Below are positions 1 to 13,154 of a stretch of 64,000 nt of DNA, piece by piece. Source of the DNA: Amblyornis subalaris (Eukaryota; Chordata; Aves; Passeriformes; Ptilonorhynchidae); NCBI GenBank assembly GCA_018881555.1, contig JACAXG010000028.1, positions 716,006-780,005 of the forward strand, in the 5' to 3' direction. How positions within the stretch are numbered: position 1 is the first letter of the stretch; each line of letters starts with the position of its first letter. Under the pieces are notes generated by a model that searched no databases, had not been told where the DNA came from, and saw only the letters and a list, made by a program, of their open reading frames with translations. The translations under genes and the position numbers were made by a program.

Positions 1-3000
1 CATTTTCCTGCATCTGATATTTTATTACCACATCTTTTATGACATTCCCAGATACTTATTAAATCAAAAGGGAGAGCTCTGCTTTGTGTGCCAATGGTTT
101 GATGGGGATCTCAGAGACCTGGCAGAATGGCTGGGGATGCCTGCAGAGGGGGTCTGGACCCAGCAGTCCCCTGGCTGGTGGGGAGCCTGGGAGGGGAGCG
201 GGTGCGCCAGCCCTGCTCATTTGGGTGAGAGAAGAAGGAGGAGGAATAAAACCACAGTCCAAGGAGTGCTGGGCAGACCCTGGCAGNTCACACTGCTCCT
301 CTTGCCACAGCCCCTCTGGCTAGGGGGCCCATCCACCCCTGTCCCACATCGGGTCAAAGGCCGCATGAACCATCCCCAGAACTGGCTGCTGTCCCCTCTG
401 CGATGGACAAAGAGCTGCTGCGAAGAGGGAAGGAAGAAGCTGCTCTCCACATCCACAGGTCGGGAAGCAGCTGGTGTGGATCACCATGAGGACACTCAGC
501 TTTAGCTGAATGGACTGTGCCAAACCTGGAACTCCATCGTGGCACGTCTTCCTGAGGCAGGAGCCAGGATGAGACCATGCCCCGTGGGCTCCTTCCCCCT
601 GTCAGCACCCTGAAGGTGCCCTGCATGTCACCCACGTGGCAGAGACAGCCTGCTTGCCCTGGCCCTGTCCCTNCCGGCCCCCCTGGGCTGCAGGCAGCAA
701 ACTCTCCATTTGCTGGGGGCCTTAATTACCAACCATTTGTTCACAGCCTCTGATGAACTTCTCCTTAATTCCCCAAGCTGTCCGTGAGGGCTGCTCTCCT
801 GTGCTTCCTTGGCTCTGAGTTTTGCAGAGGGAAACTCTGCAAAGGGCTGGGAAACTCGGGGTCCTGGACAGGTCTGTCAGCAGAGTCCTGGTGTCCTGCA
901 GAGTTCAGGTCTCCTGTTTGGAGGTTTAGTGTTGGCAGCTCGTGCAGCTCTGAAGCAAACTCAAGCAGAAACAGCGGTGGGAGCCTGGCAGCACAAGGTC
1001 TGTGTGGATGGAGCACCTGGGAGAACTGCAGTGTGACAGTCAGGAAGGTTCCGTGGGAACATTTTGAGGAACAATCCGGGCTCTGGTCCTGGAGGAAGCT
1101 CCTGGAGGAAGGTCCCTGGTCCTGGAGGGAGATTCCGGGGCAGGGTCCCTGGCGTTGGCACCTAGCTGGCTGCTGGAGGGTGGCTGCCCCCTCTCTTTGC
1201 ATCAGGTATCTTCCCAGCTCTGCAGCTCCCAGCTCCTTAGGAGAGATTGGCACGTGAACCACACCGGAAGCAGCAATAGAGCCTGGAAGAGAAGCACCCG
1301 GGGCAGCCCNGAAGCCTCGTGAACCCTGGGGAGCAATGGCAGTGGAGCACAGAGCGACAGGGCTGGGCCCAGCGCTGTTGGCCCCAGAGCTGGGAGGGAA
1401 GTAATGGGAGCAAGGAGGAGGAGAGGGGAGGAAGCTTCCCTGCATGGGTGGGCTCTGGGCTTTGTGATTTGAGGAGTTGATGCAGAGCTGCCCCACTTGC
1501 CGGCCAGCACAGCTGGNGCACAGCTGGAGATTGGCACCCAGGAGTGGCCCTGACCCCCGAGACACGATGCTGCTGTCCTGGCGCCCGACAGGAGCTGTGC
1601 CCGCAGCTACAGCTGAGACCCCACAGGCTGGGTGTGCAACACGGGGGCTGCANGGCACGTGGGGGACGCCAAGCTGGCACCGGGGTTTCCACCACATCCT
1701 CTCCCTCATACTTATCTCACTTCTACCACAGGGGAACATTCACAGGAGCAGGTTTTGATGGGAGCGGAATTCCTGCCATGAAACTATTACNGAGCCAATT
1801 AAATCCAATAAAAATCCAGGATGTGAGCAAAGTGCTGCGGGAGAGCAGAGGAGCGAGCTGGGGCCGGTGACTGGTTGGTGTGTTCAGGGACAGCTGCCTG
1901 CCAGGCAGAGACAATCTGTGTGAGCAGCAGGGAAAAATCATCCTCCGGCAGCGCCACCGCGGTCCCTCTGATGGAATTAAACAGGAGCTGGACTTGGGAG
2001 CGGCAGCAAACATGAGAGCAGGGCAGGGNGGATGCTGGTGCCAATTAAAAGCTTGTGGAGCTCATTCCCCCAGATGGCAAATCCCGACTCCAAACACCAG
2101 CCCGTGTTTGCCGAAGCTGCCGCCGCACATTCCAGGCGCNCACGAGGCGTCCGGCCGGGACGCCGGGTGATTGGCAGCCGCATTCAGCAGCACTCAGAAA
2201 TCCCTTTCTCTGTTGTTCCTGCAAGATCTTCAGAGATGCCTCTGCAACATATGGCTCCCTTCAGCGGCACAAAGGGCTCGCAGTGGCCCAGGAATGCCCC
2301 GAGTGTTAAATACGGGATCACTGCCGCGACAGCGCTGCACCGCAACGGCAGCTCCTATCGGTGTCAGCCCCAAAGAGCTTTTGTGGATAATTAGTTCAAG
2401 GACAGAAAATATGAAATTGTTCCCGGCGGTAAAGCCTGTGGCGGGTGCGAGTGGCGTGTGGGGCTGGCCAAGACGTGCGGCCCCAGCTCCCCTGGGCGCT
2501 CTCCCTGCTCCCCTGTTCCTCACTGACAATGGGGGAACAAAGGCCGGAGCCGGCACAGGGCAGTAATTCATTCCCACCCCGGCACGCAGCTGCCCTCTCC
2601 CAGCACGGCTGCCAGCCGCCCCAGACACGATTCACCCGGCCTCTGTTCCCATGGTCTCCAGGGAGATGGCGATGGACCGGCATCCTAATGATGGGCGGCC
2701 GGCAGCGCCCGCAGCCGGCTCCCTCCGGCCCCTTCCCGGCACCGGTGCTCCCGGCATTACAGATTCAGCCCCAGTTCCCGCACAGCAGTGAGCGGGGGAG
2801 AGTGGGTGGCCCCACCCCAGGGGGGACATCGGCAGGGCATCACCGGGGACATCACCGGGGAGCGACGAGGCATCGGCCGAGCGCTGAGATAAAACCTGCA
2901 TTGTCTAAAAGCTGCCACTTCGGGACTGACAACTCGGCATCGTCGCTGAGCACCCGGCACCACCCGCCCCTCGGATGCAGAGGAAGAGGAACCAGCCCCC

Positions 3001-6000
3001 CAAACCCACCCACGCAGGACACGCCCGGTTTAAACCCTGGCACAGACGCAGCGAAGCCGGCGGCCGTGGAACGCCCTGACCCCTGCCCCGAGGAGCCCTT
3101 TGTGAGGCATCGGGACACCGGGAGGACGGAGGCTCGGACACGCGGGTGAACCCACCCCGCCCTCACGCCTGACCCCGCGCAGCCCCCGGACGGGCCCCGG
3201 CTGCTCCCGCGGCGCNAGGCGCACGCGGCGGGGCCCAGGCGTGCCCTGCATGGTAATGAGCCAGGCAGCGCCAATTAATTGCTGGAAGTATCTGTTCACT
3301 CACCGAACGGGGAGCCGCGGTGCCGGAGCGCAGGGCAGGGCTTGGCAGCGCCGCGGCCGCACGGAGCAGGTACGGCTCCGCCACGCCGGGCAGGTGAAGG
3401 CAGGAGACAGACCTGCTGATATTTTTGTATTTAAATTTTTTTTTTTGAGCTCACGTAGCATTTAGGGTCACATGCTGCCGCCAGCATCGGTCGCACCGTC
3501 ACGTGCCGGGGTCAGGGCTCACGTGATGAGCAAACCTGATGAAGTGCCACCACGACCCATTTTGCCTCGACCCTAAAAAACTTAGCTGTAAAAACCTAAT
3601 TTATAAAGGAGTTAATGAAATAATTTGTTTTTGAAGGAGGCTTCTAACCTTTAGGACCAAATAATTTCTAGGGGAGGGGGTGGAAGAGCAAGAGATGGGA
3701 ATGAAGTGCCAGGATTTCGATGAATATTTAATACACCCTCCGCACTCCTCAGCAGCTCCCGCGCTTGGAGCGGCGCCAGCACCGGCTGAATCCGTCCTTT
3801 GTTAATAACCAAATCCACACTGCTGTTGCGGGTTGGTGTTTGTGGCTCGATCAAGCTGGAATCTGTCACAGTGGATCGGGAGGGACGTGGGGCTCAGTGA
3901 GAGGCTGGACAAAGCACCAGGCTGGGCCCCACCCTGCCGCCCCTACAGAACCCTAATAGATCTACATACACACATTTCTACTTTAAAATGTCTATGGATG
4001 TGTTTTTTTCCCAGCCAGAAATAGCACAGGACACTTCCAAAGGCTCGTTCCTGTCATATCGAGAACAGAATTTTGGATTGTTTGAAATTTACATAATTTC
4101 AAGCAGAAATAACAAGGCACGTAGATTTCTGCAATTCCACAAATAAACATCCTCCCCCTCCTCACCTGACCCACCTTCCCTCAGTGCCTGTGGGACCAGA
4201 GGGGCTGCTCACGCTATTGGCAAGGGCAGGATTGCCACAACATCCTGAGTGCAGGCAGGCAGGGCACGGGGATGTGAGATTTGGTACAAGATGGGGTTAC
4301 AAATCAGCCACGGCCCCGCTGTGCATCCATGGGCTGGAATTCCACCCCAGCTCTGCCTGCACACGGATGTACAGATCAGGGAAATAAACAGGAAAATCTT
4401 CCCTCTGAAAATCCATCAGTGCGGCAAAATCGGAAACCACGGCTCTGCGGAGAGGGTCAGGGTCTGGCCCTGGAGCGTGCCGGTGGGGACGCCGTGGTAC
4501 CTGCCAGCCCTCCTCGCTCGCAATTAGTTTAACTAATTGGACAACAGCTCCAGTGTAATTCCCTCAATTCCTCCATCCATCGGCTGCTCTGCATTCCGNA
4601 TGAACGCGCGCTGCAGTGTGTGAGCGTGGTGAGCCAGAGCTTCATTGGCATTCCCGGCACACGGAGCCGCAGGAGAGGGCTGGCTGCAGCTGTGAGCTCC
4701 TAAGGACCGCGGTAAGGGAACACCCCGCTGGCTGCATGCCAAGGAAAGGGGAAAAGAGAGACACAACCCCAACTCTCATCTCGTGTCCCATCAGCTNGCG
4801 CGTGGCGGGGAGGGGGTTCCTGCACAGAGGTGCTGGGCAGCAGCAGCTCCCAGCACCGGCACCACCAGCATGGGGCTCGGGAGAGCAGNGGTGCTGTGGC
4901 AGTGCCTCACCTCCATCGTGGGGCGTGCTGGNGGCGCTGGGTTAATTCGGCTGATGCTGCTGCCAGAACGCACTCAGGGCTCCTGGAGCATCGTGGGGGC
5001 TCTGGTGCAAGAGGCACCAGCTCAGCCAATGGGGAGGGGGGATCAGTGCCAGCAACATCCTGCTCTGGGGAGCCAAAAGGGGTGGAAAACTAGTGGGATC
5101 AGGCAACCTGCAGCTCCCTGTGTCCATGGGTCGGCTCTGTGGTGCCAGCCTGGCTGAGTGCCCAGCCACGGGGATGGGGGGTCACAGCTGCTGCCTCACA
5201 CCCCAGGTCACCTCTGTCCCCCAAACGTGGACACACACCTGCCAAAGCACACGGGCAGAGAGAGCAGCTCATTCCAACTCAGGGTTGGGCTGCTCCTGTC
5301 CCCATGTCCTCTCCCTGGCTCCAGTTGGTCAATGCACTGAGAACTCCCAGCTGGGAAGGACACAGAGGGTCTGGTGGCCAGGGCTGTTGGCATGGCTCCA
5401 GGGCAGGAAGGAGGTGCACCCCTCACTCTCTCCCCCCAGCACACTGTGACCCCCCTGGCCTCCATGACTGCAGCACAAGTGCAGAGAAGCACTTCCCAGG
5501 TCAATCCCAAGTCATCACCACACTGTCCCTCATGCTGCCCCCACTGAGCTCACCGTGGGTGGATCCTTGGAGGTGATAGACCAAAAAGGGTAGAATTTAA
5601 CATCTCTGGTGCTGTCAGCATGGGGTGAGTGGGTACAGGGAGAGCTGGAGCCCCCAGAGTGGAGTCCCTGGGGTGCTGCCCATGCCTCCCTCCATGCACG
5701 GGCTGTGGATGGAGTGGGAGCCCCTATGCTGGTGCTGGTTTCAGCCCCCTCCCTACTCTGCTGGGATGTCCAGGACATGATGGACACAACCGAACTCAAA
5801 CTGTTGGGCTCCCGCACGTTCCACACCTCTGCCCTGGCCGAGCCCCAGTGGCTGTGCCAGCCCCCAGCCCGCACTGGCGGCTCGGCCGATGTCCTGCGCC
5901 GCACCCTGGCCTCGCGCCCGAGAGCCCNGGCACCACCGCCTGAACCTGAGCCAGGGTGATCCAGGATGAGGCTGGCAGTGGAACCGGGCACAGCTGGCAC

Positions 6001-6924
6001 CAGGGACAGGGTGGGAACGGTGGGGACGTCTGACCTACCTGCTCTGCCAGAGCACGGCCTCTCCCCTCGGGGAGCGGGGCTCCTGCACGCCACTGGCGCT
6101 GCCACCGCGCCAAGCAAGCCAGGCTGGGAGCCGGCTTATCNGTAGAGGGGACAGGGAGCAGCCGGCAGAATTCCCAGCATTTCCAGGAGCTTATCTTCCC
6201 TCTTGGTGGAGATGAAGGAGCGCCCCAGCTTCATCTGTCACTCCAGCGCTGCTGCGCGAAGCTGCCGGCGCCGGGTTATGTCCTTGAGACGCAGATCGGT
6301 GCCATCTGGGCAAAATGCCACAAGATCCCTGGAGACCAGGGAGTTCTGCGCCACATCCAGAGCCTCACAGAGCATCCAGAGCCTCCTGGAGCGCCGAGCA
6401 CGCTGCGATCAACGACCATTAACTGCTCTGTGGCTGGGGCGAAGCAGGGGAGGCACGGGAGGCTGGGCAGGGAGCGGGGGGCTGGCACTGTTAACCCCAC
6501 ACCGGGGTCCCTCTGAAGTGGCACGAGGGTCCGGCACGGGGGTGCCCATGGGAGTGATCCCAGCCCCTGCAGCTCCTGACAGAGCTGGACCTGAAACTGA
6601 AATTGTTCCATTTCTTGTGCCAGACACCCACCCCGGCCACCTTCATGTGGGACCAAGATCACTTTTAAAATCAGGCTTCAAGCACCTCTTACCTCTTCCT
6701 CTCTGCTCCCAAGATCCCTGGTTACATTTTCCTGGGCATGATTGGCCAATTCTTCCATCACCTACATGGAAATACAGCACAAGTGCACTCAGCTGGAGTA
6801 TGGTGGGTCTCTCCTTTCTCTGCAGCTAGTGGGGCAGCTGGAGGGGCTCTTGGGAGTGCAGAGCACCTGGCCCCACCGGCTGCCCCCAGCCTCAGACACA
6901 TGGACCCCATTGCCACTGGTGTCC
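1..6924. other. Intergenic region, no gene recognised (left end)
   Basis: GC-rich DNA with many spurious short open frames. The stretch 2400-3420 is the most CpG-rich and could be a CpG island. Near 3250-3300 a TAATGAG/CCAATTAATTG segment stands out as AT-rich. A coding-like stretch at 6160-6370 is described under findings. No complete gene can be supported. Confidence 0.6.
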
Positions 6925-7048
6925 AAGGCCAGGTTAGATGGGGCTTGGAGCAACCTGGGATAGCGGAAGGTGTCCCTGCCCGTGGCAGGGAACGGGATGG
7001 TCTGTGAGGTTCCTTCCAACCTAAATCACTTTGTGATTCTCTGATCCC
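6925..7048 (+). mobile_element. CR1 LINE 3' fragment
   Basis: Contains the CR1 3'-end hallmarks GGAGCAACCTGGGATAG, GGAAGGTGTCCCTGCCC and GGTTCCTTCCAACCTAAA, ending TGTGATTCT. It is truncated and carries no coding region. Confidence 0.9.
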
Positions 7049-9539
7049 CTGCCTACCCAGGCCCTACAAGAATTAGCAATGCTAATGGAATGGATTTCAC
7101 AGAATCTCCCTAAATTAGAAAGGTTTAGAAGCCAAGCAGTTTTGCACTTAACCTCGAGAGAGGCTCTGAGGTGGAGGTTCCTTTTCCCTCGCTCAGCACT
7201 TTACATCCCAACGTCACGTGTTAAGACAGAAGAAGTGACATGTTGAGATCTCACTGGATGGACAGGGACACGCCAGACACAGACCCAGGTCCTGGCAGCA
7301 CCAGCACAGGACTGCTGGGCATGGGCACCCCTCTCCTGCCTCCTCAGAAAAGGCTGCACACTGTGTCCGTTTGTCCATCCAGGACCCCCATTCCCACTGC
7401 CCCACATCTCTCCCGGTGTCAGTGACCTCTTGGAGTTGGGCACATGGAGGATCCAGTGCATCTAATTAAAATGTACATCCAGTTAATCACTGATAATCAT
7501 GCNTTTCCCTCTCAGTACAGGCTCCAGCCAAGCTTATGCTGATGACAGCAAAGCAAAACGCTTTGTTTCCAGTAGTTTTTTAAAATGAAAAAGCTTAATT
7601 TGTCTTAACATGACACCAACAGGCAACACAGCATTCCCGGGCTCCAGCCCGCGCTCCCACCACCCCTGCAGTCACAGATCGTGAGATTCAATTATCTGGC
7701 AGAACATGTCCCAGAGGCATCCAGATAATTGCAAACATAAGTACAAAATCTGCCACTAATTATTAAAGAAATACCAAATAAGGAAATCAAGTGATGGAAA
7801 AGTTGCTGCTGGTGCAGAGACCACCCCCACGTGCTGGAAGGGCAGCGTGTCCCAGAGGTGTCCCTGTTCTGATGGGACCCTCAAACCCTTCTGGGCTGGG
7901 GGAGAGGCACCAGAACAGCCCCAAGCCCAGCCCCGGCCCTGGCCTTCCAAACAAAGGCTTTTCCATCACCTAACACAGTGCCACGGGCTGAGCACCCCCA
8001 GCTCTCCCAGTCTGTGCCCATAGGATTTGACTGTGGTTTAAAAAAGAAAAAAAGAAAACAAATGAACAAGAAGCAACTCCACAGGTGGATTTGGAATGAG
8101 GATTCTCTTCTCCCCACTTTTCCAATCTCACCCGTTCATCCTGCCCATGATTCAGATGCCCTTTGGGTCTGTTCTCCCTTCACCTCACAAACTCCTCGAG
8201 GAACTGGGCTCTGCCTGGCTGCAGGACGGTCACAGCCGAGCCCTTCAGCCCTGCCAGGCTCCCACAGGTGAAGCTGGAGGTGTATTTGGAAACAGCCCAG
8301 AGCTCCCGTTTCCCTCCCCGCCGCCGGGAGGGCCATCCCCTGGCACGGAGCGCGCTCCCGGCCGGGGCAGGAGGATGCTCTGAGCGATGATGCTCCACAC
8401 GCTGCCGCGCCAAGGGGCTTGGAAGGCAGCCCATGTTTGAGGGCTCCTAAAGGGAAAGCAGCTTCTCCCTGACAGCGTTTTGGCAAAAACAGTGTTATTT
8501 AAACACAACAGTTTATTCAGTCAAAGTAAATAATAATTAAATAAACCCAATTAAAATCAGGAATGCTCCAAAATATTCTCAGAAGCGTCTGAACTCTTAA
8601 TTCCGGTCCTTGTGGGAGGAGCACGGGCTCGTTTTAGGCTGGAGGGCTCGGAACATGGCCAGTGACCACCAGGCACTGGGGCAGGGAATGGGGCGCTCGT
8701 GGGAGTGCCAGAGGGTGGGGGCTGTGGATGGCATGGGACGGGATGGGGGTGCCTCTGCATCCTCCCCACCTTGGAGCTGCTGCTGTCAGCCCAGTTCAGC
8801 TGCCCAGTGCGGTTTGCTCCTGGTCCTCAGGGACAGCTAAGCAGCCTGAGTGCTGCAGCCCAGCCCTGGCTCCTGGCTTGTGGGCTACCCCACCCCACGG
8901 GGCAGAGCAGGAGCTGCCCTTGTCAGCCACCCCGGCCCCATGCCCTGGGTTAGAAGCAGCTGGGGTAGATGTATAGGACAAACAGCCAGGGAGGGATCCC
9001 CAAATCTGCTGATTCTGGACCTGAGTGTATTCACTCCCACCAGGCTGCAGGGGACACATGAGAGCATCCCAGCCTGCAGGCATGGCTCACCAGCACGATG
9101 TGTGTCAAATAGGACTTAATTATATCTCCACGGTGACTTTCCCCCCATGTCCTCATTTCCCTGCATCCTTAAAGCAACGTGGAGTGTCTTCATCTGCGGC
9201 ACAGAGCATTCCATTAGCTCAGGCCTCCCGCGCTGGGCAAGCCTCTCTCCTTCCATCAGCATAATCACAATAATGATAAAACCAGTGAAAATATGCTCTC
9301 TTTTGAGAGTACCCTTAGGCAGCCCAGGATTCCGGAGAGTTGCCAGGTGCCCTCAGTGCAGGGCTGCGGGCAGGGAGTTCCCACCTTGGTCTCTGCTTCG
9401 GTTCTCAGCTGGCAGAGCATTGCTGAAGGCCGCTGGCTGGGGAACCACAAATGTCACCCACGTTTGCATACATCTTTATTTGTTTTCCTGTGAAAACATC
9501 ACGATGTGTCTGTGCTGCTGGCAACGCACAAAACTACAG

Positions 9540-9569
9540 AAAACAAAACAAAACAAAACAAAACAAAAT
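9540..9569 (+). repeat. (AAAAC)n microsatellite
   Basis: About six AAAAC units in a row. Confidence 0.9.
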
Positions 9570-9917
9570 CCCCTCTCTGGCAGCTCCCACCTCAAGGAGC
9601 TGGGGGCGACGCCAAGGGTGCTGGGGCAGGGCTGACCTGCGCGGTCGCTCAGGTGAGCACCAAGGGCGTGGGCTGAGCCCAGCAGCCCCGGAGCGGCCGG
9701 TGCCGCTCTGCACGGTCATCGCTCAGTCCTTGCTGGCCTCGTGTCACCAACCCAGCGCCAGCGAGCCCGACAAATAACTGTTTGCAGCTGTCATTAGCTG
9801 AAAACAAGGCGAATCTGCATATGCTTAGTCTTAATTAGGCAGCTTGGCAAAGAGCCCTCGCCCGCGGCTACCAAACAGCCATTTCGCTCACAAAGGGTGA
9901 CAGCAGCCCTGGCGTAT

Positions 9918-9946
9918 GCACACGCACACACACACACAGACACAGT
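9918..9946 (+). repeat. Imperfect (CA)n microsatellite
   Basis: Short CA run with G interruptions. Confidence 0.85.
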
Positions 9947-10149
9947 GGATGGACAAACACCTGCGAAGCCTCATCCTGTCCCGGCCCCATGGAGGGTGAT
10001 GGGGCGGAGGGTGCCTGGCCGGAGCCGCCCCATCCACATCCCCAGCCTGGGACGCACGACAGCGGAGCTGATAGAAATGAAACAGAGGAATTTCGCCCCT
10101 CAATGCACCATTGCTAATTATTCAACTCTCGTTTACCGGCTTAAAGGCG

Positions 10150-10680
10150 TTGGCAGACCTCGCGGGGCATTTCCATGGAGGATGAGGAGGAGGAGAGCCC
10201 GTGTGGAGGGACCCGCCCGGGCGGGCGCTGGCAGCAGCCTGACGCGGGAGCGGCGCTGGATTAGAGCTTGGAATTTGCGAGCGAAGCCCTGGCTCCGTGG
10301 GAAGGAAAAGCGGGTCACGGGCTCGTTGGTCCCCCGTGCCCGGCGCTGACTCAGCCCGGGAGCGGGGCAGCACCGTGCCAGGCCTGCCCGGCGCTCGGCA
10401 AACGCAGCCTCGGAGCCCGGCCCGTCCTCCGTACAGCATCCTCCTCCTCATCGCCATCCTCCTCCTCCAAACCCCTCCTGGTGCCGCCGCTGCCCGGAGG
10501 AGCCCGACACGGCCCAGCGGGGCGTTGCTCCACCGTGCTGGGCACCAATACAGCCGGGACGGGTCTGGGAAGGTGCCTCCACTCGCCACGGAGCCAGGAC
10601 CGTCCACAAGGGCGTGCGGTTCACTCGGCACCCGCAGTGCCGGCAGGCCGGGCCACTGGGGCCCGTGTAGCCCCGGGGAT
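10150..10680. promoter_or_regulatory. CpG-rich patch, possible CpG island
   Basis: GC-rich sequence with many CpGs and a palindromic GCTGACTCAGC (10345-10355) that matches 11 of 13 positions of a MAF recognition element and contains the AP-1 site TGACTCA. No coding exon is recognised at either edge, so a promoter role is only inferred. Confidence 0.4.
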
Positions 10681-12207
10681 GGGCTGCAAGTAAATGCTTG
10701 GAGAGTCACCAAATCTTTGGCAGAAGCAGCCCCAAAGGCAGACTTTGGACAAAGCCATTCCATTATTCATAACCTGATCCCCCCTGGACATGGCAGTGCC
10801 AAGTGCCTGCGCTGCCTTTGCAGTGCCTGATTCTAAGCTTTATCAATTTACAGCATATTCTGCACAGAAGGGAATTAAAATAAGGCTGGGAATCATCAAA
10901 ACATTTCACTTTTAATTGAAATTGACTCCGAGATTATACAACAGGGAGGCCAAATGAAAGACATTGACACCCAAGAACACTACTCTACCTGCTGTCCTTA
11001 GGCACACACTGGCGTGTGGCTCCAGGCTGCGGCACAGCGCAGTGACACCACGAAGCCTCTTCAACACCTCAACAGGTTGAACTGGGCATTAGGACAGACT
11101 TCAACAACAGTTTTCCAGCACAAGGTTATATAAAAATACATATTACTGGGTTTATGGAGCTATTCCATTAAAAAAGTTCATAATTCGATTTCCGTGCAAG
11201 TTTACCCATTAATTTGAATCCCAATAATAAAGCACTTAACACATGCCAGCTCAAGTAAGAATCCCGTTTCCCTGATTCCTGAATTTTCAATTTCATTAGG
11301 CCAAAGCATGCACACAGAAGTACAAAATCAACCCTGTTTTCCAGCCTCATCCCCACGAGCACAGATTGTGCCAAGGGAGACTCTGAGGGAGCTTTTCCTG
11401 TGCTGCCCCCCTGCCCTACACCCAGCAAATCCCAGCCAAGCACTGTAACACCATCACTCACCTGTGCTTTTCTGTTCTGGAAAGCAAAAATGGGAGCAGA
11501 TGAATTGGAAACCTGCTTTTTTCCTGGGCAGAAAACACCTGGAATCCACTGGGAAGGCCTGACATGAAAAGGCATGAAGTCCTGGGGGTGAAATGCAGCA
11601 GTGATCCTGGTATGCTCATTTTACCTCTCAGGATGCTCTGTCTCTGACCCAATCCGATGTGCTGGGTCACCCCCAAGGAGAACCAGGATAAATGTCCCTG
11701 TTTTACCATTTCTGTGCTGCTCAGCCCTCCGGATGGCACCTCTGCACAGTGACACTTCCTGCCAGCAGGAAATGCTGCTTTCATGTACAGCCCTTCCACA
11801 CCAAACTCTGGGCAAACCCCATGGCCAGGGGCTGTCACTGCTCAGTGCAGTGGTCACCGCGATATCGGGCCCTTAATGACACCCATTCCCCCGTGCCGGC
11901 TTTGATGGCTGAACAACATCCCCACTGCCACCTCTTTGTTAAAATTACATCTTAAAACTATCCAGCTAATAATTTCCATTTTCTGTCTCTCCTGTCACTG
12001 CTCAGAGCAGGATCCTGCCTTTCCAGGCTTTCCTGTCCTGCCCTTCTTAGCCCCTCATGCCACAGAGGGGTCAGGGCTGTCAGGTGCCACCCCCTATCCA
12101 ACACGGACCCAAAAGTTCTGTTTAACACACCAACACCTGGTGAGCAGCATCGGGACAGAAAATACAATTACAGGGAACTTAACCCCTGTGTACAAATGTG
12201 TGTTGGC
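10681..12207. other. Intergenic region downstream of RBBP6
   Basis: AT-richer DNA without a recognised gene. Confidence 0.65.
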
Positions 12208-12262
12208 AAATTCTGGACTGGAAGGGACTTAATGACCACCCAGTTCCAACCCCAATGGACAA
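12208..12262 (-). mobile_element. Short CR1-like remnant
   Basis: A degraded match to the CR1 3' end in reverse orientation (GGACTGGAAGGGACTTAATG and CCCAGTTCCAACCCC). Confidence 0.55.
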
Positions 12263-12548
12263 CAGCTTTCTGAACACAGTGGAACAAATCAGCCATGTGA
12301 CAGCTTTGTGTCTAATGGTACCTTAAGCAGTCAGTGCCAGCTCTAAGAAGGGATTCAGCTTTGGGGGCATATCCCATTCCACCCTACAAACCCCTGGCGC
12401 CTTGGCACANGGAGCAGCACACCTCCCCCAGCACCTCCCCACCCTCCACCACNGCAGATCTTGTCAGTCTTTCCAAAATTAAACCCCTTTGTAAGTTATT
12501 TTTCCCACACAATAGTTCCCNGCAAGCTTTTTCTCTGGCACTACTGTT

Positions 12549-12702
12549 AGAATCCTGGAACAATTTGGGTTGGAAGGACCTTAAAGCCCAGCCTGTGCCA
12601 CCCCCCTGCTACAGGTAGGGAACACTTCCATTAGACCAGGCCTGTCCAACCTGGCCTTGAACACTTCCAGGGATGGGAAGGGTTGGGATGCTCCATGCTC
12701 AT
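12549..12702 (-). mobile_element. CR1 LINE 3' fragment
   Basis: Reverse-oriented CR1 tail: TTTGGGTTGGAAGGACCTTA, CTGTCCAACCTGGCCTTGAA and ACTTCCAGGGATGGG. It lies just past the RBBP6 poly(A) signal. Confidence 0.85.
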
Positions 12703-12734
12703 GTGCAACTCCCACTGGAAATCTCACATTGGGT

Positions 12735-13154
12735 CATTTACTGAAAACTTTTTTATTGTAATCAAAAAGTGACATAACAGGGCTGTAATGTATTCTGCAT
12801 TTAATCCGCCGGTATTTGGTAACTGGTACCAGCTGCTTCTGCCAGGCAATTAAAAAAAACCCAAATGTGAAAATCTTCACAGTACAGTAAACTCCACCCA
12901 AACTAATTAACGGTGGTTAAAAAGAAGATGCCCCAGCAAACCCTTTCATGTTACATGGTCACAACTCACAATTCTGTACAAAATGTTCACTTTTATAAAG
13001 CTCTGATGTAAAAATCAAATAATCAAGCAGCAATATTTTAAGTGCAGCACAGGGTCTTTCATGTCATTATTTACAACGCTTGAAGTCGTTTACATTTTAA
13101 CAAAATTCATACAGATGACTTAGTAATTAAGTCATTTTTTCATTATCTGTCGGT
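12735..13154 (-). other. RBBP6: RBBP6 3' UTR (predicted)
   Basis: AT-rich sequence between the stop codon and a canonical AATAAA, about 420 nt. A CR1 remnant begins just beyond the predicted cleavage region. The UTR boundary is inferred from the hexamer, not from transcript data. Confidence 0.65.
12752..12757 (-). terminator. Poly(A) signal AATAAA of RBBP6
   Basis: AATAAA on the minus strand, about 400 nt after the stop codon. It is followed by AAAGTTTTCAGTAAATG, giving a plausible cleavage site near 12735. Confidence 0.65.

Larger units (their letters stand above)
7049..10150. other. Intergenic region
   Basis: No gene recognised. Contains AT-rich islands (about 7440-7500, 7560-7600, 9780-9850), a poly(AAAAC) run and a CA repeat, listed separately where clear. 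Confidence 0.6.

Noticed and set aside
765..1739. 324-residue minus-strand frame
   Set aside because: Contains several N-derived unknown residues, Pro/Ser/Gly-rich composition and no recognisable domain; best explained by GC content.
1..12700. Exons of TNRC6A, expected to the left by synteny
   Set aside because: No GW/WG-repeat, UBA-like or RRM-type coding sequence was found, so that gene must lie beyond the left edge.
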